Assembly (NCBI GenBank): GCA_015501585.1
Contig: JADNRY010000100.1
Span: 141,314-205,313 of the forward strand
Length of the DNA stretch: 64,000 nt
Source: Rhodocollybia butyracea
Taxonomy: Eukaryota; Basidiomycota; Agaricomycetes; Agaricales; Omphalotaceae
Direction of reading: 5' to 3'
A program made the position numbers and the translations under genes. Position 1 is the stretch's first letter; each line of letters begins with the position of its first letter. A model generated the notes under the pieces. That model had not been told where the DNA came from. It searched no databases and saw only the letters and a program-made list of their open reading frames with translations. Below, one piece after another: positions 1 through 11,739 of the stretch.

Positions 1-1
1 T

Positions 2-2755
2 GTTGTTAGTTTAACAAGTAACACTTGCATTGAAGATACCAATGATGTGCCAGAGATTCGGAAATGGTTAAAAGCACCTGATCCCTCGACAAATTTTGTA
101 GCCACCTGCGATAAGAGAACGCCTGGAACTGGAGATTGGATATTCTCTGACCCTCAGTTTGTTAAATGGAGACAGGCTACATCTGGAGTCTTATGGATCC
201 AAGGAAAAGGTAGGACTATTTTGTACAGTGATCTTGAATCTAATTGTGGGGTGCGTAGCGGGCTCAGGCAAAACATTCCTTTCGTATGCATACAACATTG
301 GTATGATGTTATTGTTCATATTTCTCATGTGATTATTTAGGGCAGCTATCATTCAAAAACTGCAGGTTGATCCAGAAATCCAGTGCTGCTACTACTATTT
401 CGACAACCGTGATAACTCACAGACTAAGACTAATGCTCGGGGCCTCCTTCAGTCCCTTTTGCTTCAGATGGCTACAACAAGTGGAAAAGTTCATCGTGGT
501 CTTCATGAGCTGTATACAAAGTGCACACAGGGCCTTATGGAGCCTACTACAGCAGAACTAAGTGCCACTTTAGAAGTTGTTTCTAAAGACCTGAGCCCAG
601 TATACCTTGTACTGGATGCCATGGATGAATGCAGTGAGGCAATGGATGTTTTCACACACCTTGCCCATCTTAAGAAGAACCTCTGCATAGCAGTAACCAG
701 TCGATATTTGGCTGAGACAGTTCATGATGCCTCCTGGTATATTCACCTTGATGATACACAATCTTTTCGTCAAGATGTTGCCAAATACCTGAAGGACAAA
801 CTTAGCCATCGAAAACTGAAGCCAGAACTGTTTACTGAAATTGTCAATCAGTTAAGTCAAGGTTCCCAGGGGCAGTAAGTTACTCTAAGATATTGAACTG
901 CCTTGTAACTAATTTGATGTTTCAAAGGTTCCGTTGGGTTGACTGCCAGGTGACTGTACTGCAACGGTGCAAGACACCCAAAGCCATGCGGGAAGCACTG
1001 AAAAAGTTACCCAAGTCCCTTGCAGAAACATACACTCTTGCCATTAAAAGAATGAAAGAAAGTGAACATGTGCATGATGCAGGTCAACTCCTTATGTGGC
1101 TGGTCTATGCATTTGAACCACTTTCAATTGAACAGGTTACAGACATTCTTGCCGTAGACCTAGAAGCTCAAATATTTGATCCTGAGATCCGATCATTGGA
1201 GCTTGAGAATGGGACTTATGAGATCTTGGATTCCACCTTGATAACTGTGGATGTGAAGAACTATGTGAAACTTGCACACAATTCAGTGAAAGAGTTTCTC
1301 ATCCAAACCCATGCTGAGGTACATATAGGCAAAGTGTTTGAAATCAATGGCTACTTGGCCCATTCTACAATATGTCAGACATGCCTTATTTATCTGCTCC
1401 AGTTTAACAAAGAGGGGATGTTACCTGACAACCAAGATACCTTTAAGACATTGTATCCTTTAGGATTATATGCTGCAAAGCATTGGTCATCCCATATGGA
1501 AAGGCTAGGTGATGAAGTCCTTGAACATAGACCTGCCAAGGAGCTTGCCATATCACTGTTGAGTGACCACATTCAACCCACATATGTAAATTGGATTAGA
1601 ATTCATGGCCCAATGCAAAGCATTTCCAGTGCTCCAACTTTAGCTTCAAGGCAAAGTATTGTCAGTAAAACCTATCATCCAACCTTGAAGCCAAATGAAA
1701 TACAAAGCCAACTTTATTACATGGCTAGCTTGAACATGCGAAGCATTGCGGAGCATTTACTGGTAGAAAAGGCTGCTGATGTAAATGGCCAAGGGGGAGA
1801 GTATGGGAATCCACTTCAGGTAGCTTCTAGGCGGGGACACAGGGAGATTGTTCAGCTTCTTCTGGAGCACAAAGCAGATGTCAATGCCTATGGGGGAATG
1901 TATGGGACTGCACTGCAGGCAGCTTCCTTCAGAGGAAGCAAGGAAATTGTCCAGCTTCTGCTGGAACACAAAGCAGATGTAAATACCCAGGGGGGCAGGT
2001 ATGGGAATGCACTCCAGGCAGCTAGTGGGGGAGGAAACAAGGATATTGTCCAGTATCTTCTTGAGCACCAAGCAGATATCAATGCCTATGGGGGAATGCA
2101 TGGGACTGCACTCCAGGCAGCATCCTTTATTGGAAACCAGGAAATTGTCAAGCTTCTTCTGGAACACAAAGTGGATGTAAATGCCAAAGGAGGACAGTAT
2201 GGGAATGCACTCCAGGCAGCTAGCAGTAGAGGAAACAAAAATATTGTCCAGCTTCTTCTGGAACACAAGGCAGATGTAAAGGCTAAAGGGGGTAATTATG
2301 GCAGTGCTCTCCAAGCAGCCATCAGTGGAGGAAATAAAGATATTGTCCAGCTTCTTCTTGAGCACAAAGCAGATGCAAATGTCCTTGGGCCTCAAAATAA
2401 AAATGTGCTTGAGGCAGCTATCAGTCAAGGAAAGAAGGATATTGTCCAGGTTCTTCTGGAGCGCAAAGCAGATATATATTTTCAAGGGGGCCTCTATGAG
2501 AATGCACTCCAGGCAGCTTGCGCATTGGGAGAAACAAATATTGTCAGGCTTCTTCTGAAGCACAAGGCAGATATAAATGCTCAAGGACGCATGTATGGCA
2601 ATGCATTTCAGGAGGCTTCCTACAACGGGAAGAAGTATGTTGTTGAGCTTCTTCTGGAGCACAAAGTGGATGTAAATGGTCAAGGGGCAAGTACGGAAAT
2701 GCACTCCAGGCAGCTGTCTGTGATGAAAACAAAGATATTGTTGAGCTTCTTCTGA
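2..2755 (+). CDS. NLR-like NACHT-ankyrin protein, 5' end outside window
   Basis: Fungal NLR-like (STAND) proteins are thought to act as cytosolic sensors in non-self recognition and cell-death signalling. The frame is open from base 2. Exon 1 carries a Nephrocystin-3-type linker (IRKWLKAPDPSTN, PGTGDWIFSDPQFVKW) and runs into the nucleotide-binding start WIQGK. Intron 1 ends at 340 (TTATTTAG); its donor is at 210 or 228 and both keep phase. Exon 2 (341-874) has the hydrophobic Walker B strand YLVLDAMDEC. Intron 2 is 875-927 (GTAAGT...CAAAG). Exon 3 (from 928) continues with FRWVDCQVTVLQRCKTPKA, a helical domain typical of these proteins, then about ten 33-residue ankyrin repeats of the form HKADVNAQGGKYGNALQAA. 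The frame ends at 2755 shortly after a run of four G near 2685 where sister repeats have five. The Walker A loop is abnormal. The family call is firm; exact exon ends are moderate. Confidence 0.85.
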
Positions 2756-4893
2756 AACACAAAGCAGATGTAAATGCCCAAGGGGGCAAGTGTGGTAATG
2801 CACTCCAAGCTGCCTGCTTGAGGGGAAACAAGGATATTATGGTGCTTCTTCTGGCACACAAAGCAGATGTAAATGCCCAAGGAGGCAAGTATGGAAATGC
2901 ACTCCAAGCAGCTTCCTACAATGGAAACAAGGATATTGCGCAGCTTCTGCTAAAGCATAAAGCCAATGTAAATGTCCAAGGGGGAGAGTATGGAAATGCA
3001 CTTCATGCAGCTTCCAGCAATGGAAACAAGGATATTGTCAAGCTTCTTCTTGCAAACAAAGCAGATGTACATTCCCAAGGGGCAGGGTATGGAAATGCAC
3101 TCCAGGGAGCCACCTGCAATGGAAACATGGATATTGTAAAGATTCTTCTGAAACACAAAGCAGATGTAAATGCTGTTGGACAAGACTATGGGACTGCACT
3201 CCAGGCTGCTTGCTTGTCGGGAAACAATGAGATTGTCCAGCTTCTTCTGGAGCACAAAGCAGATGTAAATGCCCAGGGGGGCAAGAATGGGAATGCACTA
3301 ATCATAGCATGCCTGAGTAGAAACAATGATATTGTTGAGCTTCTTCTGAAATACAAAGCAGATGTCAATGCAAAAGGGGGAAAGTATGGAAATGCACTCA
3401 TCATAGCATGCTTGAGTAGAAACAATGATATTGTCCAGCTTCTTCTGGAGTGGAAAGCAGAGATGTAAATGCACAAGGGGGAAAGTATGGCAATGCACTC
3501 CAGGCAGCTGCTTGGTTTGGAACCAAGAGAGACTGTCCAAACTTCTTCTGGAGCACAAAAGCTGATTGTAAAATGTCCAAGGGGGTGATTACTCTGGGAA
3601 TGCACTTCAAGCGGCTTGCTCAAGGGGAAACAAGGATATTGTGCAGATTCTTCTGGAGCACAAAGCAGATGTAAATGCACCAAGGGGAGGCAAATGTATG
3701 GAAAAATATGCCCTCCAGGCAGCTTGCCTGTGGGGAAACAAGATATTGTGCAGATTCTTCTGGTGCACAAAGCAGATGTAAATGCCCAGGGGGGCAAGTA
3801 TGGGAATGCACTCCAGGCAGCTTGCTTGTGGGGACACAAGGATATTGTTGAGCTTCTTTTGGAGCAGAAAGGAGAGGTAAGTGCCAATGGGGGTAGGTAT
3901 GGAAATGCACTCCAGGCAGCTTCCTGCAATGGGAACAAGGATATTGTCCAATGTCTTCTGGCAAACAAAGCAGATGTAAATGCTCCAGGGGGCCACAATG
4001 GGAGTGCACTCCAGGCAGCCACCTGCTATGGAAATTATGATATTGTCCAGCTTCTTCTGGACCACAAAGCAGATGTAAATGCACAAGGGGGACAGTTAGT
4101 ATGGAAATACACTCCAAGCAGCCATCTGCCATGGACACAAGGATATTGTTCTGGTTCTTCTGGAACACCAAGCAGATGTAACTGCCCCAGGGGGCCAGTA
4201 TGGAAATGCACTCCAGGCTGCTTGCTCATGGGGAAACAATGATATTGTCCATCTTCTTCTGGAGCACAAAGCAGATGTAAATGCCCAGGGGGAAAGAATG
4301 GGAATGCACTCCAGGCAGCTTGTTCATGGGGAAACAAGGCTATTGTTCACCTTCTTCTGGAGCACAAAGCAGAGGTCAATGCCCAAGGGGGCAAGTATGG
4401 AAATGCACTCCAAGCCGCTTCCTGCAATGGGAACAAGGATATTATTCAGCATCTCTTGGGCACAAAGCAGATGTAAATGCCCAAGGGGGCAAGTATGGAA
4501 ATGCACTTCAGGCAGCTACCTGCAATGGAAACAAGGATATTATACAGCTTCTTCTGGCAAACAAAGCAGATGTAAATGCCCAAGGGGGCGAGTATGGAAA
4601 TGCACTCCAGGCAGCCACCTGCAATGGAAACAAGGATATTGTCAAGCTTCTTCTGGCAAACAAAGCAGATGTAAATGCCCAGGGGGGGCAGTATGGGAAT
4701 GCACTTTATTGTCCAGCTTCTTCTGAAACATCAAGCAGATGTAACTGCAACAGGAGGCGAGTATGGAAATGCACTCCTGGCGGCTATCAGCGAAGGTAAC
4801 ACAAATATTGTCCAGCTTCTCAAGCACAAAGCAGATGTAAATACTCAATGGGGAGTGTATGGCAACTCACTCCTCATGGCTCTCAGTAAATAA
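1757..4893 (+). repeat. Array of about 32 ankyrin-coding 99-bp units
   Basis: Near-identical 99-bp units run without a break, each with the same core (CACAAAGCAGATGTAAATGC, then a G-rich run, GTATGGAAATGCACTCC). Most units differ from one another at few positions over the whole 99 bp, synonymous sites included. That points to recent amplification or gene conversion, not old conserved repeats. In-frame stretches are 928-2755, about 2690-3468 and shorter pieces after that. Confidence 0.9.
2756..4893 (+). pseudogene. Out-of-frame ankyrin tail of the NLR-like gene
   Basis: The ankyrin units continue for about 2.1 kb past the stop of the upstream reading frame, but the frame is broken repeatedly. 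I see a missing G near 2685, two extra bases near 3455 (GCAGAGATG for GCAGATG), a scrambled stretch at 3525-3600, extra bases near 3680, a lost G near 3740, further shifts near 4090, 4280 and 4455, and partial-unit deletions near 4705 and 4815. The block 2818-3468 is clean in one frame and holds about six and a half repeats. This is either a decaying tail, an array that is normally spliced, or sequencing error at the first shift. It ends at a stop near 4893, with a weak half-unit to about 4950. Confidence 0.75.
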
Positions 4894-4959
4894 AACATGG
4901 ATATTTTCCAGGTTCTTCTAAAATTCAAGTGCAGAACACAGATTTTAAATATTTTCTGT

Positions 4960-6128
4960 TGATATAACAAGAGATCTGTAGTTTATAATCCCTTGTAACT
5001 ACCAAGCTGCCATAATATAATCAACTTTGTTATTATTAATTCTGTTTGGAAATTATGTCACCATAACTTTAAATTTTGGGCCTGCCTCCACTTCCTTCCA
5101 CTCTCTCGCAAGCTCGGGGTCCCCCAAGCCAAGAAGCCGTTGGTGGGGACCCTAAAGCCTCATTTACTTAGAATATATATACTGAGCGCCAGGGCAGGCC
5201 TAACCCTAACTTAACCCAAAGCTCAACCTGGATCTGCTGGATCCTGGTCAGGTCACAGGTCAAGTTTTTTTTGGCACAGGTACCTGTACATGTGAAATAC
5301 ATGAGTGGAATTGAGCACAATAGCCACCATAAAAGGACTTGGGATTGAAAATAGGGAGCGCCCCACACTGTAATCTTAATGTTAACAACAGTAGTAATAT
5401 TTTACCCTTTGATGATGGCAAGTGATATAAATTCTCAACCAGTAGGTATTAACAACTTTGCTGATATATTATCAATGTTTCTATTTGGAAATACAAGATT
5501 GAAGTAAATGCCTCAGGGGGAAATCTGGCCATGCAATTGGCTTTAGAGGTAGCTGTGTATATTTTTGGACAGACTCTACCATCAAAATTTTTATTATATA
5601 AATAGTGAAGAGATTCTTGATATCACAGCATAAGTGTGCTTTTCCCTCCACAGTCTCTGACTATACACTGTAAAAAAATTACCATTAAAGTTGAAACCAA
5701 AATTCAAGAGTACAACCCTCTGTCCATTTCCATGGTCAATACTGACTAGTTTATACTATGTTATTTTGAGCTCAGTTACTATACATGCTATACAGGGCTA
5801 AAGAAGGGGATTTTTGTACTACTACTTGCTTATCTATCTATTCAATTACTTATCTATCTCACCTATACATATCATGAGCTGCTATCTTACTTATCAATCT
5901 GCTTTACTTAATAATAATAATAATACTTACTAATCCACTTCGATTACTTAACATCCATGTTATTGCCTTGAAGATTGCACATGTTTCTTATATAATATCT
6001 TCCCATGAGAATTACCTAGAAGTGGGCACAAATTGTTGTAGTTGCCGCGCCAATGATGACATCATGGCAATCCGGAACTGATTCCCCTCCGACATTGCTT
6101 ACTGATCTACTTACTCAGGTACTTACTA
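4960..6128. other. Gene-free AT-rich interval after the NLR-like gene
   Basis: There is no credible coding sequence apart from the ankyrin remnant near 5.5 kb. 5800-5960 is rich in TTACTTA/TATCTATC simple sequence. The last 100 bp (ATTGATCTACTTAC-like) resembles 34200-34260, so part of this is a dispersed repeat. Confidence 0.5.
5495..5562 (+). pseudogene. Isolated ankyrin-unit remnant
   Basis: GAAGTAAATGCCTCAGGGGG followed by AAATCTGGCCATGCAATTGG resembles the core of the 99-bp units, some 600 bp after the array ends. It translates to KIEVNASGGNLAMQLALEVA, a degraded repeat. It suggests the array was once longer, or that a unit was scattered by rearrangement. Confidence 0.45.
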
Positions 6129-7051
6129 CTGTAGTGGCCAAAATTAACCGAACAGAGGGTTTCTCTATATTGTGAGCACTTGTGTATTCCAAAAAAGTGG
6201 TGATCTGGGGTTTTTAGACCTTGTGAGTTCATATCTGAAGTCAGTTTGTTACCATATTTGGCAGGTCCAAAGATATTGGCCGTTTTACCGTATAATTATG
6301 ACCGGATGCTCCCGTAACGCGTAACAGGACCCCCCGAGCATGGGGGATTTTGCAATCTGTAATGTGTAACAGGAGGGTCCGAGCATGGTATTTCTTGAAA
6401 CATCACAAATTTTTGCGGCGGGCCTTCAGCCCGCCTATTCATTTGCGCATATGGCGCTATGCGTAACGCATAACGGCGGACCTTGAGCATGATACTCAAC
6501 AAAAACCATGCATAACGCCTCGACCCCCGAGAGCATACAGTCGTAATTATACAGTATTGCCAAATTCCCAAGGGTGCTCTACAAATATTGATGCTTGGGA
6601 AAATTGGACAACACCATTGAAATCTGCATGAAAAATAGTGTTGATTACCATATTACTTTATGTGAATTGGTCTCCGCAATGCTAGGCTATCTTGCTTTGA
6701 AAAGTCCCATTTTTTGCCATTTTGGCCAATTTTAGTGCAAAATGACTAAAAATGACCACTTTGCAGGTGGAATTGCTCTACAATTATATGAAGCAAATGT
6801 CTATTCTACTCTATTTCTCCTGTAGATTTCAATGGTGTTGTCCAATTTTCCCAAGCATCAATACCTGTAGAGCACGTCTGGGAATTTGGCAACAAAATGA
6901 CCAATATCTTTGGACCTACCAAATATGGCCACAAACTGACTTCAGATATGAGCTCACAAGGTCTAAAAACCCCGGATGGCCACTTTTTTGGAATACACAA
7001 GTGCTCACAATATAGAGAAACCCTCTGTTTGGTTAATTTTGCCTGCTACAG
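6129..7051. mobile_element. TA-flanked MITE with arms of about 160 bp
   Basis: The left end starts CTGTAGTGGCCAAAATTAAC and the reverse complement of the right end starts CTGTAGCAGGCAAAATTAAC. Inverted similarity continues for about 160 bp on each side (6129-6290 and 6890-7051). The element is flanked by TA at 6127-6128 and 7052-7053, as expected for Tc1/mariner-type target duplication. It encodes no protein. A second MITE sits inside it. Confidence 0.8.
6288..6554. mobile_element. Second MITE (267 bp) nested in the first
   Basis: Its ends are CCGTATAATTATGACC and, reverse-complemented from the right, CTGTATAATTACGACT, with TA flanks at 6286-6287 and 6555-6556. The other arm of the host MITE reads across the insertion point (GGTCATTTTGTTGCCAAA in reverse complement), which confirms the insertion. 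The inside is GC-rich with CGTAACGCGTAACAGGA-type repeats. A diverged copy lies at about 14040-14190. Confidence 0.75.
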
Positions 7052-7053
7052 TA

Positions 7054-8235
7054 AGTACTTACAGACCGGGTAGATACCTCATAGCGTACCCAAACTGTAG
7101 TATATAAGGCCAGGTATGAAGGCAAAGTAGTATAAGAGCAATAGAGCACTTGTTCCCCAATCTCCTGTGGGAGCCTCATGGCTCCGAGTCTCCACTGCAC
7201 CGGATACAAATGTGCACCTGAATGTATTCACCGAGGGGGCTCCTTGATCTTGTACCACCATCATCTCGATTCTTTCCCACGCTTGCGTGGCTTTTCCTGC
7301 TGAGCTGGCAGCGACAACAAGAGCAAGACCGTGCCGCATAGCTTGTCACATGCACAGAAGGGTTCTCCTTTGCATTCTAACAAGATGGTCATTTTGTTTC
7401 AACACATTCCCCCTGAGATCAACCTGAAACAGTGGAAAGGTGAAATACACTGCACTCAGACTTCTCGAGCAGTCTAAAAGCTCTTTACAGCCACAGACCC
7501 TTCTTCCACCACCAAATACTCCCTGTTCCACTATGCCTATCCACCTTTATCACCAGGTTCTTGCCCACATCCTAAATCCAGCTTTCACTCTTTTTTCCAT
7601 CACGCAAAATTCCAACCCCAAATCTTCATGGCCTTGACCTAACAGTTGCATTGAGAGCACGCAATCCATCCAGCACATACTCGGGCCCACAGGGGGTAAT
7701 GGTCCACTACTGTTTTGCTTATAACTTTTGAACAGGTTCATATTTTCACTAAATCTATGTTATGAACTTGGCCTAAGTACTCTGTGCAACCATGTCAGAC
7801 CCATAAAATGTACTTCCTCTCTGAATTAGTTGCTATGTTTAACTTATTATAAAATTGACAAAATGCTTCAAAACAGTACAGCAATAAATATCAAGTTCTG
7901 CATCTACATCTCCTCACCAATGGAAAGCCAGATATTGAAAATGGGGAAATATTTTTTTCATAATTTTTACTTGTGAATATAATCTACTATAACAAGTTAA
8001 AGTAAAGTTCAGATGAAACTTATCATCTATGTCATGTAAGAGATTCCCACACTTTTCTCTTATGAATATGCAAAGCTAAGAGTTTTTACCCAGTACATCA
8101 GGCCTATGCATTTTTTTACTTAAATTTATTGTGTCCTCGTAGAGATATTTACTGTTTTTGATTGAAGAGCCACAATTGGCCGGTTACTTTCTGGTATTAG
8201 GCCTAAAATTGGCCTAAGGCGTGTAACCATACATT
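7054..8235. repeat. Dispersed repeat (7.05-7.3 kb) and gene-free flank
   Basis: 7054-7270 (ACAGACCGGGTAGATACCTC, then GTAGTATATAAGGCCA) matches 34260-34420 (ACAGACTCGGTAGACACCTC, GTAGTTTATAAGGCCA) with point differences. Both copies include a CTCCGAGTCTCCACTGC-like core. Beyond it, to 8235, I see no gene; short open frames there lack coding character. Confidence 0.5.
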
Positions 8236-8239
8236 TTGA

Positions 8240-9005
8240 CATTTTGTACATGTTATACAATGCAATAAGAGAGTTATACAGAGCCCGAGCATGATAGCTG
8301 TTGCCAAGGCAAAGAACTTAACAATAATACTCAGCGAGCCGTGAAGGTACGCCCACAAGTGTAGCCTAGAGCCAAGCTAGCAAGGATACCTGGGCTGCCC
8401 GGAGATGTAACGCTAGATTGTCAATCTAGTTATACCCAAGAGTGTATACTCTCTAAAACAGGACATCTTGAAGCGGGATAAGTACTAAGCCAACGGGTTA
8501 CTTGAGGGAAGGCATCCCTCGCACTAAGACCCCAACAAGGTATGTTAAGATGAGGACTTTACAGTCCGTAACATTGGACCAGAACAATCCCAAGGAAACC
8601 GTAGAGGTCTACTCACGGCACCGGTCGTAACCGTGAAAGCAGTAGAAACATGCTTAGCGATCCCACAGAAAGCTATGTGCCGGGATAGCCTTGGCAAATC
8701 AAAATGTTTGATCTTAGAAATCATACACAGGAGGTCTTATCTGTTAAAGCCGACTATTGGGAATCACTTGTACCTACTCAGCACAGTTGCTTGAGACTAT
8801 CCTAAGTGGTGTCGTTGGAAAGCTAGACAACAGGCCTTCTCAAGAGAATGTTAACTACACTGAGGATGGGCAGAAATATCCGAGGAGTAGAATGAAACTC
8901 ACCCAAGGGAAACCAGGCGGCGAGTGATCATGAAGCATAAAGGTACTCCTGACCCTGGAGAATTGTGGAGTAATCAGAGAAACCTCACTCAGATCAAAAC
9001 ACTTT
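8240..9005. other. Non-coding block of unlike base composition
   Basis: About 760 bp of more GC-rich sequence with stops in all frames sits between AT-rich flanks. It holds many short self-complementary stretches (for example GACTTTACAGTCC, GGGAAGGCATCCC, CGGTCGTAACCG). It could be a structured transcript, the untranslated part of an unknown retroelement, or an intron-type ribozyme relic. I could not assign conserved group I core elements, so I leave the identity open. Confidence 0.35.
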
Positions 9006-9289
9006 AAAACTATGTTAATCCTCACAAAATCATATTTTACCTCTGATATATATCCAAGAATGGACTATTTCTTTATCATGTTGAGAGGGCGATACTGTGG
9101 CTAAGCGGAAAGTGTGAGAAACAGCCAATAAATAGCCAAAACATCAACACAAACCACTAAACTACAATAAAGACTTCTAAGTTCAGAGGGGGGATGTGAA
9201 ATTACAAAGAGTTGAACTTTGAAATGATGAGTGAATGCAGGAACTAAGGTAAAAGGGGGGGGGGAGAGGCGGAAGGCTATATAATACAA

Positions 9290-9355
9290 GAAAGCACTGA
9301 CCAGAGGTTGTCTACCCAGACAGAGCTCTGACTGCAGCCTAACTACAATATTTTA
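9290..9355 (-). mobile_element. Relic related to the long-LTR gypsy family
   Basis: CTGACCAGAGGTTGTCTACC and CAGACAGAGCTCTGACTGCA resemble the LTR stretch near 14940-14985 (CTGACCAGAGGGTGTCCCTA, CAGACAGAGCTCTGACTGCA). It is a fragment or a sister family; no full LTR is recognisable. 9005-9290 holds no gene. Confidence 0.5.
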
Positions 9356-10380
9356 CTGGACTGAACTTGAAACAAAACAAACAAAACTAATAATACAACT
9401 GTGTGAAGTGAGGAGGAAATCCCTGCCTCTAATGTGAGGGGGAATCCAAACCTGGGGATCAACTATCAATCTGGGCTACATTATATAGAGCAGGAGCGCG
9501 GCTGTGTAGTGTGCACAGACCACTTAAGGGTGTGTCAAACCGCTCTCTAGCTTCTAACGAGCCGAGTTTCATGTTTCTATTATATTTCAATTCAAATTTC
9601 AAATCAACACTCCGAAATTGGAGATTATCACTCTTCCCTGTACTTGGGAAGGGACAACAAGCTTCTATAAATGCTTGTACTCGGTTATAGCGATGCTAGA
9701 GGGTCTAGGACACTGTCTAATCCTGAAAGTACCACAGAGGATGCAGGGGAACGGCGGTTTTAGCTCATGTTCGGCTTAAACAAATAGTGACCTAATTTCG
9801 GAGTTATAGCAAGATCTCCGTATTTCAACCACTTCCGGACATCGGCACAACTCGGGACTTCGGATTTGGACTCTCTAGTATATCTATTGAGTTCTCCGAA
9901 TGCCGCCGCGATCATATTTCGCATGCATGACACCTTTCTAAGGAAATTCTCTTCTAATCCCAATATTATAAGTAGTAATGGATACAGCCTTCATAACTCG
10001 TGAACTGGTGCTGCACAAATGCTACAAATATTACTGGGAGTGCTTCTAGTGTATTTCGATTGAATAGACCTCAGGGAACCAAATATACATAACAAACTCC
10101 TTTTCTTTCAGAGTTGTCAAGCAGGGGATGAATTAACATATAGTGAGAAGTGCATATATCACAATTCTGAGCAAATAGAGGTTGGAGGAGCTTGTATTAC
10201 ATTGGATTCAAGCGAAACACATTGATACACAAGGTCCAGACCATAGTCTCTTGCATGCTTTATCAGGTGGAGCACTGCATACTGATCAATCCTTCTGGAT
10301 ATGTGAATTGTAGAGACAAGACAGATACATATGAGACTACAGGTCATGAGGGTGGGTTTCAGTAACTAGAGATCATGGGT
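9356..10380. other. No gene seen
   Basis: Short open frames occur on both strands but none shows a domain, intron signals or sensible composition. 9600-9990 is somewhat more GC-rich and may be further retroelement debris. Confidence 0.4.
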
Positions 10381-10384
10381 AGCA

Positions 10385-11365
10385 CTCCCAATGACTTCCA
10401 GATACTATGTACACTGCAGAAATGCCAAAAAAAAAGCCAAAAGGGTTTTGGGCGTATCAATGTGTACCATATATAGGCTGGAGTTTCCTTTCCGAGCCAG
10501 ATTCCTCTGTTCCGCTTTCTTTCCGTCTCTCTCTGTATCTGTTTCATCTATTTTTCGTATTAAACTCTCTCTACTCAGTATATAAGCCAGACATATTTAT
10601 TCAATAAGACAAGTGTCTTGCCCTTGATTTGACTGCTAAGACCAGTGCTCTGTAGAACGTCCCCACAGGATCAGTAGTGTGATGCCTCCTGACTTGGTTA
10701 TCTTAAGAAAGTTATAAACTTCATGCGCTTTGCAAAGCCCATTTATATCTTGATTGAATTTAAGTGTGTAGAGTTCCCTTGAACTTTAGATCAACTCAAA
10801 TCTAGTCACTTCCTTAGAGGGGACGGTTTCTAGTAAGGGATTATCCGGCTCCAGAGTGAGTGTTCCTTAGTTGACTTCTTCACAAAGTTAGACGAGCCAC
10901 TAAGATTATGGTATGAGTTCCTAGTGATTAAGTTCACTCACAATATTGTAGCTTGGCCCAGAGTTTGGTCGAGGACTTTATGGCGTCACAGCAGCTAGTG
11001 CCAGAGTTTGCCTAGGAGAATCTTAGTTTCGTTGTATTGGTTTTGGTTCTGGTTAATTGATTTGGACATACACATCTGGTTCCCTCGTACACCTGTACAC
11101 TCAACTAGGCTTCTCTCGACTTAGTTCTAAGAGTTGTCTAAGCTTAGTTACCCACGTTAGCACTACAGTCTTGAACCTGGAGCAGTTGCATGCATACATC
11201 CGATATTACAAGACTTTCCCTCGGGGAATCTCTGACAACCCGCCCTCGCTCCCTTACATATTGATAGTCTGTTAGGTGTGGTAGTGTTTTTGTTAGGTTG
11301 TTTTATAGCACCTTTTGCATACCTACACATAAATACCCAAATACTGGGCGCCCAAGTATGCTGTC
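10385..11365 (+). mobile_element. Possible relic LTR
   Basis: A TATATAGGCTGGAG box near 10470 is followed by a CT-rich leader (TCTTTCCGTCTCTCTCTG), an AATAAG near 10605 and, further on, TGGGCGCCCAAG near 11345, which begins TGG like a primer-binding site. No second copy lies in the window, so the LTR reading rests on layout alone. There is no coding region. Confidence 0.25.
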
Positions 11366-11394
11366 CACTGGCTGGTCAGAACATCAGGAAAAGT

Positions 11395-11605
11395 CTAAAA
11401 TACCTAAGTTGACTTAAGTTGACTTGAGTCAACTTGAGTAAATATGCCAACTTCAGGTTGGCTTGAGTAACCTGAGCTGACTTAAGTATAAGGCCAATTC
11501 AAGCACCAACTTCAGGTTGACTTGAGTTAACCTGAGTTAACTTAAGCACATATGCAAACTTCAGGTTGACTTAAGTTAACCTGAGTTGGCTTGACACTGG
11601 ATGCA
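11395..11605. repeat. GTTAACTTAAG-type palindromic tandem repeat
   Basis: About three diverged units of roughly 60 bp are built from CTTCAGGTTGACTTAAGTTA and AACCTGAGTTGACTTAAG. The motifs are partly self-complementary (GACTTAAGTC, AGTTAACCT), so the tract can fold on itself. It is non-coding. Confidence 0.7.
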
Positions 11606-11739
11606 GGTTCACGTGATTTGCCGTGATATATGCTGAACAAATGTGCAAACCTCACCAAGTGGGAATCACATAATTTTTGATGCTTTTGGTAAAATCATTG
11701 TAAAATCATGTTAAAGCTGAGATATATAGATTTGTCATC

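Noticed and set aside
1757..2803. A 348-residue open frame on the minus strand of the ankyrin array
   Set aside because: It arises because the 99-bp unit has no stops in that antisense frame. The same pattern recurs in every unit, and the cysteine-rich translation has no coding character.
8240..9005. Group I intron or other self-splicing RNA
   Set aside because: I could not place the conserved P3-P7 core elements or a catalytic guanosine site, so the block is left unassigned.
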